Counted from the stretch's first letter, positions 33,198-46,070 are shown. The stretch is DNA of 64,000 bases from Omphalotus guepiniiformis (GCA_028554645.1 JAQOOI010000080.1:186001-250000), one strand, 5' to 3'. Made by a program: numbers and translations. Notes: generated by a model from the sequence alone, not told the origin.

Positions 33198-36100
33198 TTA
33201 AGTACCACTTCGACGCAATAGAACAAACTGTTTATTGCTTCTAGTTCGCACTCCAGTGATCTCTTCAGGTTCTGCGCTTAAATCCCTCTCAGGAGAAGGA
33301 TGATCATCTTCTTCATCAGAATCATCTTCATATTCCTCATCTCGAGGCATTCTTAAGTTCGGAATGGAGTCAAAAATGTAGTCTCGACTTTGTTCGTCGT
33401 AAGTATCCTCATCTTTGTTCACCATACGTTCTAGCTGTTCTGCAGTAAGGTCTATGAGGTCTAGCACGTTCGTAGGTAGGTCTATAGGCTCATATCTTGC
33501 AAAATGCGGCAGTACTCGAAAGGCAGCAATCTTTTCTTTAAGTACAGAGCCATCCATTTCAGCAATAATGTAGGCACCACCCTTAGTTCGTCTGATGACA
33601 ATCATAGGTCCTCTATACCTTGGATACATCTTCCTGTCCAAGCTCTTCTCAATTTGAGTGTTTCGAACTTGTACTAGAGTTCCAGGTTTGAAATCATAGT
33701 CTTTTATTACATGTTCATAATCTTGTTCAAACTTCTTCATAGTTCTTCTTTTCTCTTCGTCAACCCTGGAAATCATGTCCATAACATGAGTTCTATGCTT
33801 TGCCAAGGCTCTAGCCCTGTAGCCGATCAATTCTTCGTAAGTAAGGACTCTATCTGGTACTTCTACCAACCAAGTTGATTCTATAAGGTCTAGAGGCAGT
33901 ATTGGTTCTGCTCCAGTTACTAAGAAGTAAGGAGAACATCCAAATCCTCTTCTAGTTGTTACTCTGTCTGCCCAAAGCACATGTTTGAGAAACCAGTACC
34001 AATGTTTAAGATCACCTCCCGTCGCTTTTACTAAAGCTTGACGGATATCAAAGTGTGCTCTTTCAATCTTTCCATTGGCTTGAGAATTATAGGCTGAGAT
34101 ACGAATCCCTTTAATCCCATACTTCTCTTCCAGCCATTTCAACATTGCAATCATGCTTCTAGCATTATCAGTTACCACTTCTTGAGGGCAACCCCATCTA
34201 CATATTATATCTTCAAAGAACCATTCGCCTAAGGCTCGAGCTGTCTCATCTCTGATTGCTCGTCCCTCTGACCAAGAAGATAAAGCACATCGGCCATGTA
34301 CAACGTTCTTACAGCCATTACTAGCCGGAGATACTTTGAATACATCCACATGTACCTTCTGGAACAGAGAAGGGGTGTGTGAGTAAGGGTAGGTGGTATT
34401 TTCAATAGCGCTAGAGCTCGATCTTGACATGCCTGACACGTTTTCACGAACCAGTTGACATCTCGCTCCAGTTCTGGCCACCAGAACCTCTTTTCTATCA
34501 CAGCCTTTGTAGCATACATTCCTTTGTGTCCCAAATGATCATGAGCACTATGCAGGATATACATACGGCGTTCTTTCTCAACTATCAGCTGATGTTGTCC
34601 ACCAACTTCATCATTTCTTCGATACATACGTCCTTTCTTGTCGACGAAGTATCGAGACGCCTTCGAAAGAAATTTCTTTCGAGCTCGAGCATCCATCTCA
34701 TCCAGCATATCCGATTCAGGATGCATTAAGAACTCTTTTATTCTCGGTAGCAGTCGATCTAGCTCAATCCCTATGGTAGTTCTATGTTCTTCCATATAAG
34801 GATGATCATGTTTCCATTCTTCTGTCGATTCAGGAGCTACTAGAACCTGTGCAAACTGGTCTAGAGTCTTTCCTTGTTCAAATAGTATGTGTTCTCGCCA
34901 GTAGGCGAATCTTCGTTCTTCTTCAATTAATTCTTGAATATCATCTTCGAAGTCTTCTACTGACAAGGCTAGACCCTGTAAGTATCCACCTCTAGAGTCT
35001 ATCTCATGCTTAAAGTCTTCAAAGTCATAAGGGCCCTGCTCATTCTCATCTTCCTGACGAAATCGCAATGGTTCCCCATCATCTTCATCCAGATAATCTT
35101 CCTCTTCAGCAGGTAATCTCTCTGTTGGTTCACTACCCGGTGGTGGTCTAGATAGTCCATCAGGTCCATGTATAGACCCCTTGATATGTACCAATTCAAA
35201 GTGATACTTTCTTATTTCTTCAATCCAACGATTAATAGTTGCATTTGGGCCACTACTTGGGTTATCTAACATCCCTTTTATGTAGCTAGCATCTGTTTCT
35301 ACAGTTAGATCCCTACAACCATAAGTTTGGTAGTAAGTATGGGCTAGCGCGAGCTTGAGCCCATATAACTCTCTTTTAGGCTGTGAGAACCTTGCTTCTC
35401 GTTCATTTAATGTTATAGATCCAAAGTAGTTATAAAACTTCTTCTTAGGATCATTAGGATCTCTTTGGTATAAATAATATCCTACAGCCATCCATGATGT
35501 ATCCACTGCTAGCGTAATGCCGCTAGACAACGAATAATCAATTGGTTTCAATGCAGGAGCATGTCTAATGCCTTCTTTTAATAGCTCGACGGCTTCTAAC
35601 TCTTTTTCTCCTATCTCAAAGGGAACTTGTGAACTAGTCAACCTCGTGAGGGGTCTAGCCTTCTTTGCATAGTCTTTAATGAACATCCTGAGTTGTCCTG
35701 CAGTCCCCAAGAATGATTTAACGTGTGTACGCTTCGTCCATTGAGTTGCATCCCATGACAAAATGGTCTTAGCCATCTTTTCTTCAGGTAATTCACCCTC
35801 ATACGAGACTCTATGTCCCACAACATTTCCTTCTGCGCAGCAAATGAATGCTTTAGGTCCTGAGAAGGTTCCTCCAGCATGTTTCATTCGTTGAACAATT
35901 CTATTCATATTTTGCATGTGTTCCCATACAAATCTTCTAATTCCACTGTTCTCAGGAATTGTTTCGTATCCTCCACCTTCGAGCTCATACCTAGTAGACG
36001 GTCCTTTCACTGGAACATCATCTATATAGGGTCTCGTTATGTGTGGAATTTCTTCTTTCAATATATAAGTGATATCATCATGATAGATTGGTACTGAGTT

Positions 36101-37267
36101 AGTCCAACCCATTGGTAGTTTTACAAGTCGGTGAGGGCCAAAAGGAGTTTGAAACGTCGTCAAATCCCTAGATCCCTCATCTACGAGCCTTTCATCATAG
36201 CCTACAAATACATCTAGCAGTCCAATACAAGATCTGCCTGCAAAGCTTCTAGCTATATCAGCTGTAGCAGGAGGTATGCCTGAGTGTTGAATTGTGACCT
36301 TATTTAACGGTTCTAGACTGTGTACTAGCCGTAAACTTTTGCCATCCTTCTTCAAAACACAGAACCATCTGGATCTATAAGAGGAGCTCGAGGGTTCGTA
36401 GACCCCAGAATCAATCTTATCTTTAATTATTTTGCATACATCTCCATAGATCCCGGGCGGAATAGGTATATTCCTCTCGACCCATGGAGTATGTGGTATA
36501 ACAGGAAATTTAACAGGTGGAAAGAACTCGGTCTTGAAAGTTCCCCCTTCCGAAGCTTCCCATGCGAAACCTTTCTCTTGTACCTTCATTAAGTGATGTA
36601 CTAGCTTCATTTCTTCTGGCCATAAGAAGTCTTCATCATGATTCTTCTCAATAATAGATTTTCTTTCTTCATTATAACGTTCTCCAGGTGTGAAGTCCGG
36701 TGGATTTGGTGACAAAGTCGGCATCCCTTCTAGCGGGTCACCAGTTATGTGCCTTTCTATCCTGAACTCTTCTGGAAGCGTAGTTTTTACTGGTTTCACT
36801 TTTATGGCCACCGGTTTATACTTACTGCCAAATACTGCAAACAGTTTTCGAAATCTAGCCTTACTTCCACGAGGTAGGATCCTACAGTGTAAGTTTGGCA
36901 TTCGCCGAACCATTTTCTCAGTTCGAGCAGCCGTATTGAATACAGTAGCTGCCTCGAGACCCTCATACGCAGGTCTCGAAGGTACTTTCTCATCCTGTAC
37001 CTTAGCTTCACGCCAAGTACAATATACCTTGCAATTATCTTCGGTTATTTCTTTCTTCATGTAGCTTTTAAGCATAAGGGCAGCCTTGGGATCACTCTCT
37101 TCAATGCTAGCTCGAGATGCATATACATATGCCTCAGCCTTCTCATTATCAGAGAATGTTTCCTCATCAGGCAGTCTATACCCAGTTATTTCATATCTAC
37201 CATCTTTTCCTAGGCCAATACTTACAGCAACCTCTCCCTGATGGCCTGTCAGATCTTCAAGGATTGA
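33198..37267 (-). pseudogene. 15-kb element pol (RT, RNase H, integrase), one CA-repeat frameshift
   Basis: Entered by a -1 shift from the protease frame near 37267. RT with the catalytic box YIDDV (about 36020), RNase H (AVDTSW, KREL, ETDAS, HGPDGLS), then the integrase zinc domain (HDHLGHKG...CQACQ). At about 34375-34385 the frame changes by -1 within CACACACCCC; an extra CA dinucleotide explains it exactly. The integrase core continues in the other frame (HVDVF, TDNARS, NGKIERAH: D, D, E) to a stop at 33198. The C-terminus is acidic and has no chromodomain, unlike the host chromovirus. Confidence 0.85.
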
Positions 37268-38618
37268 AAATTTCCATCTTGTGGACTTCTTTCCTCTTCT
37301 GCAGCTTTTTGGGTAGCTGGTGTAAGTTTTTCTTCTCCTTCAGGCTTCGGTCCAATACCTCTGCCTCGTTCATATGTTCCCATTGTGCAGGTCATGCCAG
37401 AATTAGGGTCTCGAATCGTTAATTCTTGACTTCCATCCTTATTTGTCTTAATATTACTTTCTGTTAAAACATCGAAGGGTCTTCCCAACAGAACTTTATA
37501 TGGAGCTTTATCCATCACATGAATCTGCATATAAACGACTATTTCACCAAAGGTAAACGGTACGTTCCTAGCTAGACCCCTGGTTGGGCTTAGCTGTCCA
37601 CTAGCACTTTGCATATGGATAACAGTCTTTGGATCCCAGGCTAGACCTAGTCCCATTGCTATATCCGTGTCCATTGATACTATTTGAGACCCACTGTCAA
37701 GTATACACTCGACTGGCCCTTGTTTATTAATATCAGGAAAGATAACTCGCAGACTATCACTTGGTCTGGCTACAATGATAATCTTTCCTCGTTCAGACGG
37801 CGGAACATCTTCGAGATATTGTTCTACAACATCTACATGGACTAAAGATCCTGTTTGCAAGCCGCTCGAGCCTTCGAGGACCTGTACAAAGCAGTCTCCC
37901 CATGCTAGATCATCAATATCCACTACTTGAGTGTCATATGGCAAAGAGATAGAATCCTCAGGTAGATCAGTGTCTTCTGGGTTTTCCTCGTCTCTAATCT
38001 CTTGTACAAATGCCTTTAGAGGCCTCTTATATACTCGACTATTCTTAGTCTTTCTATTCAATATTTTCTGCAAAGTAGGGGAAATAGCAATTACTTCTTC
38101 CATACTTATAGGTATTTCACTCTTTAATATCTTCGTTGCAACTTCTTCAGCAACCCCAGGCCTGTACACGCCACTTTGTAGTTTGTATTCAGGTCCCTTA
38201 GGCAAATCAAATGTTACTTTCTTCTTCGCCGAGCCTCGAGACTCTTCTATATCCGCACTAGGTGTTCTAGCGGTCACTGGGGACGTTTCTAGACCCTCTT
38301 TTGGTGGTTGGATTCGTCTCTCAATAGGCTTTATGTTATCAAATGGTCTTTTATTTAAGTTTTTCGTTTCCGGGACGTTATGCGCGGGCGCCTCTTTGCC
38401 TAATTCGGGCTCAGGGGTTTCCAACGACTCATCCGTCATGTTTATGGGTTTATACAAGTGTCGATTAAAGTTCTTAGGATGCTCTAGCACCACTTCGAGG
38501 CGTCTAGACGTCTTTCCAGCATTATCTTCCTCCAGAGCTTTGCTGGGAACAGGGCTAGGTAACTTCTTTGCACCAACTAGCACCTGTTTAAGCTCCTTCA
38601 TCGAAAGTATTAGTTTTT
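37249..38618 (-). CDS. 15-kb element protease region
   Basis: Frame open from the gag/pro overlap (ATG at 38601) to the stop at 37249, about 450 codons. A long linker is followed by an aspartic-protease core with the active-site box CILDSGSQ (about 37710-37690) and the second-half motif LLGRPFD. It would cut Gag and Pol polyproteins. It is probably made as a Gag-Pro fusion by -1 frameshifting at 38619-38613, and continues into Pol by another at 37273-37267. Confidence 0.8.
37267..37273 (-). promoter_or_regulatory. Candidate -1 frameshift site, protease to pol
   Basis: Minus-strand AAATTTT, in protease register A AAT TTT, which has the X XXY YYZ form. Slipping back one base continues into the pol frame, which is open from there to the RT domain. 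The protease stop follows 16 bases later. Confidence 0.55.
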
Positions 38619-40187
38619 CGAACCTCCAGGAGTGTTTATAGACACTTGTCCATCAGACAAGGCCTTATACTCAACTCCCATCCTTTCTAGCTGTTCAAGT
38701 ACTTGTACAGCCAATGTATCAACTTCATTATTTTCCATTCCCAGGGGGCTAGCTTCGTGCAGCTGCACCTGGTATGCATTTGGCATAGATTCTACTTCAT
38801 ATAAGAACTGATCTGGGTGGACTTCTACATCCCATCCCTTCTCTTTTGCAATTTTCTCAATCTTTTCCTTCCTAGTCTCTTTATCTCCTTCATTTATCCA
38901 AGGAAGTGGTGAACCATCCTTTAGTTCCCATCTATTCCTCGCATTTCGCTTCATCCATCCCTTACTTACAAAGTGATGTTGAGCTGGACAGTCTTGTGAA
39001 CCATGTCCTCTGCCTCCACACATGAAACAAGCTAGATCACGGGCAGGCATAACCCTACTCGTGTCCAGAAGTCCTCTGTTAGGCATAGACGACATACCAA
39101 CATTCGTCGAAGACGCTAGACCCATATTTCCAGTGTTTCTACTTGACATTTGTACCATCCTTATCAAGGACTTCATCATCTCTTGATTCTGGTTCGTCAT
39201 AGTGTCTAGCTTCTGGTGAATGGTCTTAATTTTCGTCTCGTTATCATCTACTGTGTACGAAATCTTTCGTTCCCACTCATTCTGTGCTTCTTCCTGCTTT
39301 ATAGCAGTTAACCTGTCAGTCATAGATGGTCGGCTCGAGAGGGGTCTAGCTCCAGTGTTTATGACACCTGGTAGGCTCCAACTCGCTCCTACATCATATA
39401 ATTCCTCAGGAGGAATAGCACATACAGCTTTTGCAGCTTTTACAACTTGCTCTAGAGTCCAAGGATCATCTCTTCGACGAACCCCTTCTCCAGTACCATT
39501 AGTTGATAACTTTCGAATAACTCTCTTTCTAAACTGTTCTTCTAGAGCAGCTAGATATCCTTGTACTGCCTCGAAGTTCGAGATGACAGCATGTCCACTC
39601 ATTAACTTCTTTGCTTCAATCTGATACGCCCTCGAGAAGGCCAAAAGCTTCTCTAGTTGACCAGATGGCACTAGCATGTACTTTTCAATTACACTCATGA
39701 GCCTCTGCTTCGAGCCATATCCGTCCTTATCACTAGAATCCGGATAGCAGTCAAGCAAGGCAACTCTAAATGTTTCCCAATCATCTCCTGAAGCTGCATC
39801 AAGCGTAGCTAGCTCCTTTCTCGTCTCATAGGTCATGTATTTCAAGGCTAGATGGATCTTCGCCATCTCAGATCTGATATTTAAAGTCCTAAAGATTTCC
39901 TCTAAGTCCTCGAGCCATCCTGCAAGTTTCTCAGGACGATCTCTATCAAATATGGGTGCCTTCTTCGAGACTTTCGGTAACTGCTCGTTTTGTACTTCGG
40001 CGAGCACCTCAGCAGGTAGCTCTCGTAAGTATGCATCTACTACTTCAGTTTGTTGAGGTCGGCGCGGCCGATTTCCTCCAGGATTTCAATTCGCCGCAGC
40101 CTCATCAATATTTGGTTGTCTCTGCTGCTGTGGGTTTCGCCCTTGACCAGCAGGTCCAGCAGTAGCATTATTTCCTTCATCAGGCAT
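38610..40187 (-). pseudogene. 15-kb element gag, in-frame TGA near the N-terminus
   Basis: First in-frame ATG at 40187; a TGA at 40088-40086 interrupts the frame after 33 codons. The frame then stays open to TAA at 38612-38610. A capsid-like region (DRPEKLAGWLEDLEEIF, typical of Ty3 gag) is followed by a CFMCGGRGHGSQDC zinc knuckle (CCHC). The TGA probably replaced a sense codon. An upstream exon cannot be excluded, because the frame before 40187 is open without an ATG until about 40440. Confidence 0.8.
38613..38619 (-). promoter_or_regulatory. Candidate -1 frameshift site, gag to protease
   Basis: Minus-strand GAAAAAC directly before the gag stop TAA, in gag register G AAA AAC. It differs from the classical A AAA AAC heptamer only in the first base. 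A -1 shift here enters the protease frame. Confidence 0.45.
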
Positions 40188-40578
40188 GTTTGTAAAATCA
40201 GAGAATTCAGGACTTGGTAGTCTTATATCTCCTATAACTTCGTTTGTTCCTCTATACCTCTCTCTAGACAGAGGCAAGTTGTTTCGAACAGGGATTCTAC
40301 TACGACGAGGGGGTCTAGACTCGAATATTAATTCTTCTTGTCCAGCCTCACGGGAATTTCGTGTAGTTCTAGGTTTTCCACGACGGCTAGAGTCACTAAT
40401 CTTTGCAAGAGACTCGAATTCGAAGTAGAATACCTTGAAGTGTTATGCAAATGTACAATTTACACTTCGAGAGGCAAATTAAATCGTCAATTCAATTCGC
40501 CGAGGTCAAAAGACAGCGATATTTAGACACAGGGGTCTTTCAAGAGTAAAACTCGATATAATTGTTTTCTGAAACTAC

Positions 40579-40596
40579 CCCTCGCGGTGGGCTCCA
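40579..40596 (-). promoter_or_regulatory. Primer binding site of the 15-kb element
   Basis: Element-sense TGGAGCCCACCGCGAGGG begins two bases after the 5' LTR. A TGG start is expected for pairing with a tRNA 3' CCA end. Which tRNA was not determined. Confidence 0.6.
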
Positions 40597-40598
40597 GA

Positions 40599-40835
40599 TA
40601 ATAGCAGCGAAATGAGCACTCTAAGACGTAGGAACTCGTCTAAACTCAAAGGTTGCCTTGTAAAAGCGAGTGTAGTCTGGCGTTGGCAAAGATTCCGCAC
40701 GCAGAAAACTGACTAAAGTCGAGCTAGACTGTTGGAAAGACTAACTGAACTGTAAGATCACCGTCTAGACCCTTCGACGAGTACCAGAAACAGCAAAACA
40801 GACAGACACAGACAGACAGACACAGACAGACAGAC

Positions 40836-40866
<31 letters not shown>

Positions 40867-42097
40867 GTTCAAACACAACAGATGTTCAGATATTTAGCAC
40901 TCTATTAAAGCACTGCAATTCCTAATAGTCTGCCTCTACCAGCTCGAAGAACCGGGGCCTGACGTCCACAATCAAGAGGCCTTCTGCGATTTAACGCTCT
41001 AGAAGATACGTAAAGTTCTCCAATTTGGCGGGCAGTCGTAACCTGGGGCGCTCAACCCTATACATGACAGTATATGTACTCTACTGCTTGTAAGTATTTC
41101 ATAAATAGATAGAAAACTGAGTGGAGTAATTAAAAGGAACAGAGGGATAACATCGAGTATAAAATGGATATAAACAGAAACAATATGACTGAGTTGGGTA
41201 AGTAGGCACGTCTAGCGGGTAATTATGTGCAGTTCTTGGGTATATATGTGTAAGTATTATGTTTTTAGTGATGTTTTTGGTACATCTAGACCCTTCTTAT
41301 CATGCGCTCGAGCCATTCTAAACGAACTACTCCTATGCATTTCGTTATTATTCATCTTCGTAACTGTTTTACAGTGTACTTATAGGGGCGCCGAGGGCAG
41401 TTTCTAGTCATTTATCCCGTCGGGCTTCCGTATTTTCTCCTATTTCAACATCTAGACCCCATAGCACCTCGTAGATATACCAATATCCAGCGCTCGAAGG
41501 TCAATTCTGTCATTACTTTACTAATAAGTTATTATACAGTCATCGAGACTGATCATTTTCATAGCTTTGACCATCTAGTATCTCGGAACGGAATCGTCGA
41601 TCATATATTTCCGATCATAAAGCGTTATCTCCAGTATATCATCAATCTGCAGGTTCTAGGAGGTCGGCTAAGTTCGAACAAACCATTTTGATGGCTCGGC
41701 GATACCTCTAGCTTTGTCCTTTCGACGTTATCGAGGCTCATGAGGCTATTACGCCTGTGTGTGTGTAGTTTCTTCCTTCCTAAGTCCCGTGGATTACACA
41801 GATACTTGAATAGCGACTTCCAGACGAAGGGCTCTTTGCCAGGCAGGGTGGGTCTGACCATACTGTACAGTCTCGCAGCAGGTAGTTACTTCGCCGAAGG
41901 TCTAGAGGCATATCAGCCATAAGGTCTTGATGCATACTCGTACATCGTAGTCCTTTCACTTCGAGCCTTTAACTATTCGTGTTCTATGTTTTAGCTAGCA
42001 CTATGGGACATAGTCTAGCCCTTTATTCCCATCATATTCACAGTAGAAATCGTTTAATTTCAGGTATTTCAGGTGTGTATGCGTTTTCAGCGCAACA
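40599..42097 (-). repeat. 5' LTR of the 15-kb element (right copy)
   Basis: 1499 bp, partner of 27013-28493, with a longer CAGA/CACAGA tract at about 40798-40866. It is followed by the CCGT duplication and the resumed chromovirus pol frame. Confidence 0.92.
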
Positions 42098-45000
42098 CCG
42101 TTACAGCCGTCGATGATCGCCCAATCGCATCTGGATTGATCACCCAAGATGTAATCACGCAACTCAACATTTCAACACATTCCGAACTTATTTCTCTTGC
42201 CGTCGTCTCTGTTGGTTATCCTATAATTTTAGGTCTGGATTGGCTGAAGCGTCACAACCCGAGCACCGACTGGTCAGATTCAACATTGACATTCGATTGC
42301 TGTGGCTCCAAGTCTCTAAAGGTGCACGCACAGGGCTTTTGTCCGAAACCTGCAGCCTTCCCTGTGAAAGAAACGGGCCTTAGTCCGAATCAATCAACCC
42401 CGATATCAATCTCGCAACTCGGACTTTCATCCGATCAATCTTGGTTTACTTCCGTTTTCCCGAAAACCAATCAATTTCAAAAATTATCTACACCTCCAAC
42501 CACTTCTCGTATTTCCTTTCTATCCGCTTTAACACACTTTAACGGTTATGGCCGTTCTATCCCTGATCCATTTCCGATTCCTCAGTCACGTCCTTATCCA
42601 CGTTCAACGATTCCGCCATACTCGTCTATTTCCACTTCAAAAACTTCCGAACAACCACAATCCACAATTAACATCAAACTCGTTAGCTCAAAGAAATTCA
42701 CAAAAATATCAAAAAATACTTCCGAAAACATTTCCATCTTACGATTCTTCGACAAATCATCTTCTCAATACATTAATTCCTTCACTACTCCAACTCCACC
42801 TCCTGAACCACCACCCGACGAATCTTATCCACCTAAACCTGATTACAAAACTTTCGTTCCAGAAAAATACCTCCATTATGCCGACACCGTCTTTAATCCC
42901 GCGGAATTTGAAAAACTGCCACAACACCGATCCTTTGATATCGAAATCGAGATTGATGAGGGGAAAGCTCCTCCATTTAGTCGTATGTATCGACTTACAG
43001 AAGCTGAACGTGAAGCTGTAGGGGAATATGTACATTCAAATCTCAAACGTGGCCACATCCGTCAATCAACATCATCCGCTGGCGCTCCCGTACTCTTTAC
43101 GCGGAAGAAAACTGGAGAAATTAGGCTCTGTGTTGACTTTCGGGGGCTCAACGCTATAACTCGCAAGAATCGTTTCCCTCTTCCTCTCGTTGACGACCTA
43201 CTTGATCGTGTCCAGGGATGCAAAATCTTTACTTTAATAGATCTCAAGAGCGCATATAGTCATCTCCGCATTCGAGAAGGGGATGAATGGAAAACCGCAT
43301 TCCGGACCCATTTAGGTTTATTTGAACATCTCATAGTTCCTTATGGTCTAACAAATGCCCCTGCCGCTTGGCAAGCCTTCATTCAGGACGTACTCCGAGA
43401 TCTCCTAGACGTTGTTTGTGTCGTCTACCTAGACGATATCTGTATATTTTCCAAGACACAAGAAGAACACGATGCCCATGTCAAGCTTATCCTTGATTGT
43501 CTTCGTTCCGCTAATCTTTCCGCAAACGCCGCAAAATGCAACTTTGACAAAGAAGAAGTAGAATCCCTAGGGTATATCATAAATGCAGATGGACTTCAGA
43601 TGAATCCCACGAAACTCGCTACTATTTCAGACTGGCCAGAACCGACCAAACTCAAAGAACTTCAAGGTTTTCTAGGCTTTTCAAATTTTTACCGCTGTTT
43701 TATTCACAATTATTCCAAACTTGTTACTCCCCTAACCAACCTCACTCATAAAAATACCCCTTTCATTTTCTCTTCCGCTTGTCAGAATTCCTTCAATCAG
43801 CTCAAACACCACTTTCTTACAGCTCCAATTCTTCGACATTTCAATTCCTCCCTTCCAATCACAATTTCAACCGACGCATCTGACTTTGCAATCGCTGGAG
43901 TTATTCAACAACCGGATTCAGAATCAAAATTGCATCCGGTAGCTTTTTATTCTCGTAAACTAACACCTGCCGAAATCAACTACGACGTACATGATAAGGA
44001 ACTCCTTGCGGTCATAGAAACGTTCCGTGAAAATCGCCACTGGCTCGTCGGTTCCAAATTTCCTATCTCCGTTATAGCAGATCACAAAAATCTTGCGTAC
44101 TTCATGAAACCTCAACTTCTTAATCGTCGCCAAGCCCGCTGGGCCATATTCTTATCAGAATACAATTTCAATCTCCAATGGGCTCCAGGTTCTCAAAACA
44201 TTGCGGACGCAGCTTCTCGCCGTGCCGACTACGTCCCTAAAAAGGGAGACGAACATCTAGAAATTCAACAACACACCATCCTCACATCCGCCAACACCGA
44301 AAACCTTCTATCTCCTTCCAACGAAAATTCCCATTCCAACAACTCTATCATTCCAATTTCAGCTATTACCACTCTTTCCATAGACAATTCAGATTTATTA
44401 CAACAGTTCAAAGACGCACTCAAACACGATACTCAATGGCGCAATGCTATACTCAAAAGCGATCATGATTTCAAATTAGATCAAGATATTGTTTACCACC
44501 GCGAAAGAATCTATGTCCCTGAATCTCTCCGATCAAATATCATTTACTCCCGTCACGATAAAGTTATAGGCGGACATCCAGGTAGACGACGAACGGAACA
44601 AGCTGTATCAAGAGATTATTCATGGCCTGGCATGTCTCGGTACGTCCGTAACTACGTTGACGCTTGCGACACTTGCCCGCGCATCAAAGACCCTCGCCAT
44701 AAACCTTATGGGTTATTACAACCTTTGGAAATCCCCTCTCGCCCATGGCAATCAATTTCAATGGATTTCATAGTCAAACTACCAGTATCACATGGGTACG
44801 ACTCCATACTCGTTGTATGCGACAGACTCACTCGCGCAGCTCATTTTATTCCTTGCAACGAAACAATCACAGCAAAAGATCTTGCTTGGTTATTTCTAGA
44901 TCGAATATTCCGTCTACACGGACTTCCAACCCACATCATTTCCGACCGAGGATCCATTTTCGTATCGAAATTCTGGAAAGAACTTACTACACTACTCGAC

Positions 45001-46070
45001 ATTAAAATCAAAACATCCACCGCCTATCATCCACAGTCCGACGGTCTTACGGAGCGCACTAACCAAACATTGGAGACGTACCTCAGGGCTTATTCATCGT
45101 ATCAGCAGGATGATTGGGTTGACTATCTACCTCTTGCGGAATTTACATTTAACAGCCTTGAAAACACATCCACTAAACAGACGCCTTTCTTCGCAAACAT
45201 AGGATTTAATCCCTCTTTCGAACCTAAACTCACACAACAAACATCCGTTCCCGCCGCAGATGATCTCGCAAAACGATTGTTAATCATTCATGATGAACTT
45301 AAAGCCGAACTCCTTCACGCCCAAGAATGTCAAACATATTTTTACAATAAACATCATTTACCAGCTCCGAAATACGTTCCTGAACAATTAGTATGGTTAC
45401 TACGGAGAAACATTAAAACGACCCGACCCTCATTAAAGCTCGATCATCGGAGACTCGGTCCCTATCCAATCAAACAGCGCGTACAGAACTCTGATTCATA
45501 TATCCTTCAATTACCAGCATACTTACAGCGTCTTCATCCGGTATTTCATGCAAGCCTTCTCGAACCTTACAAAGACCCCTCCGAATTTCATCCACATGCT
45601 TCCCCAATTCCTATAACACTTGAAACCGACGAATCCACTTCCATTCAATCAATCATTGATTCCCGCAAAATCGGCAAACGGTATGATTACCTAGTTACAT
45701 GGAAAGATCAACCACCATCCGAAAACTCCTGGTTACCACTCTACGAAATTCCCCAGCAATACAATGAACTTATAGATCGATTTCACCGACGTAACCCTCG
45801 TTCCATAAAACCACCACCAATCACTTTTACCAAATCACGACTAGTTTCACAAGACTCTATACCACAAATTCCGTCAACTCCTCCAGAAATACAGTCAAAT
45901 ACTTCTATACAATCTCCTTACCACCCACATCATACACCTTCACCTTCGCCTATCCACCAAAATCTTCGTACAAACTATGAACCAGCAGAACAAACGACTA
46001 CTCGTTCCGGCCGTATCTCCAAACCTCCTACGAAATTAAACCTCTGAAATTCAACTAAAAAGGGGGATAA

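Larger units (their letters stand above)
27013..42097 (-). mobile_element. 15-kb Ty3/gypsy element carrying two antisense intron-containing cargo genes
   Basis: LTRs at 27013-28493 (1481 bp) and 40599-42097 (1499 bp) are near-identical; the length difference is a CAGA microsatellite, and one substitution was seen. A 4-bp duplication CCGT (27009-27012 and 42098-42101) flanks it inside the chromovirus protease. Gag, protease, RT, RNase H and integrase run on the minus strand (40187 to 33198), with a tRNA-type primer site at 40596 and a purine tract at 28494-28502. Between the integrase end and the 3' LTR lie 4.7 kb holding two multi-exon genes on the plus strand. Gag has an in-frame TGA and pol a CA-repeat frameshift, so this copy cannot make its own proteins. 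It is the youngest insertion of the nest. Confidence 0.93.
26688..46047 (+). pseudogene. Chromovirus pol (protease, RT, RNase H, integrase, chromodomain), split by inner element
   Basis: The protease part with the active-site box LLDSGAS is at about 26915-26935. The frame is interrupted after 27012 by the 15-kb element and resumes after 42097 in the same register. Downstream, in order: RT with the box VVYLDDI (about 43420), RNase H (STDASD...), an integrase HHCC zinc domain (HDKVIGGHPG...CDTC), a DDE core (MDFIV, ISDRG, GLTERTNQ), and a C-terminal chromodomain (about 45640-45780, IDSRKIGKRYDYLVTWKD) that would target integration to heterochromatin. The stretch from 42073 to 46047 is open with no stop, so only the insertion breaks it. 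Confidence 0.9.

Noticed and set aside
34370..34390. Programmed frameshift between RT and integrase
   Set aside because: No X XXY YYZ heptamer in register. A CA-repeat insertion restores the frame exactly, so a mutation is the simpler reading.
42073..42097. Pol protein starting at the ATG at 42073
   Set aside because: The first codons are LTR sequence of the inner element. The real frame continues from the protease part before 27013 once the insertion is removed.
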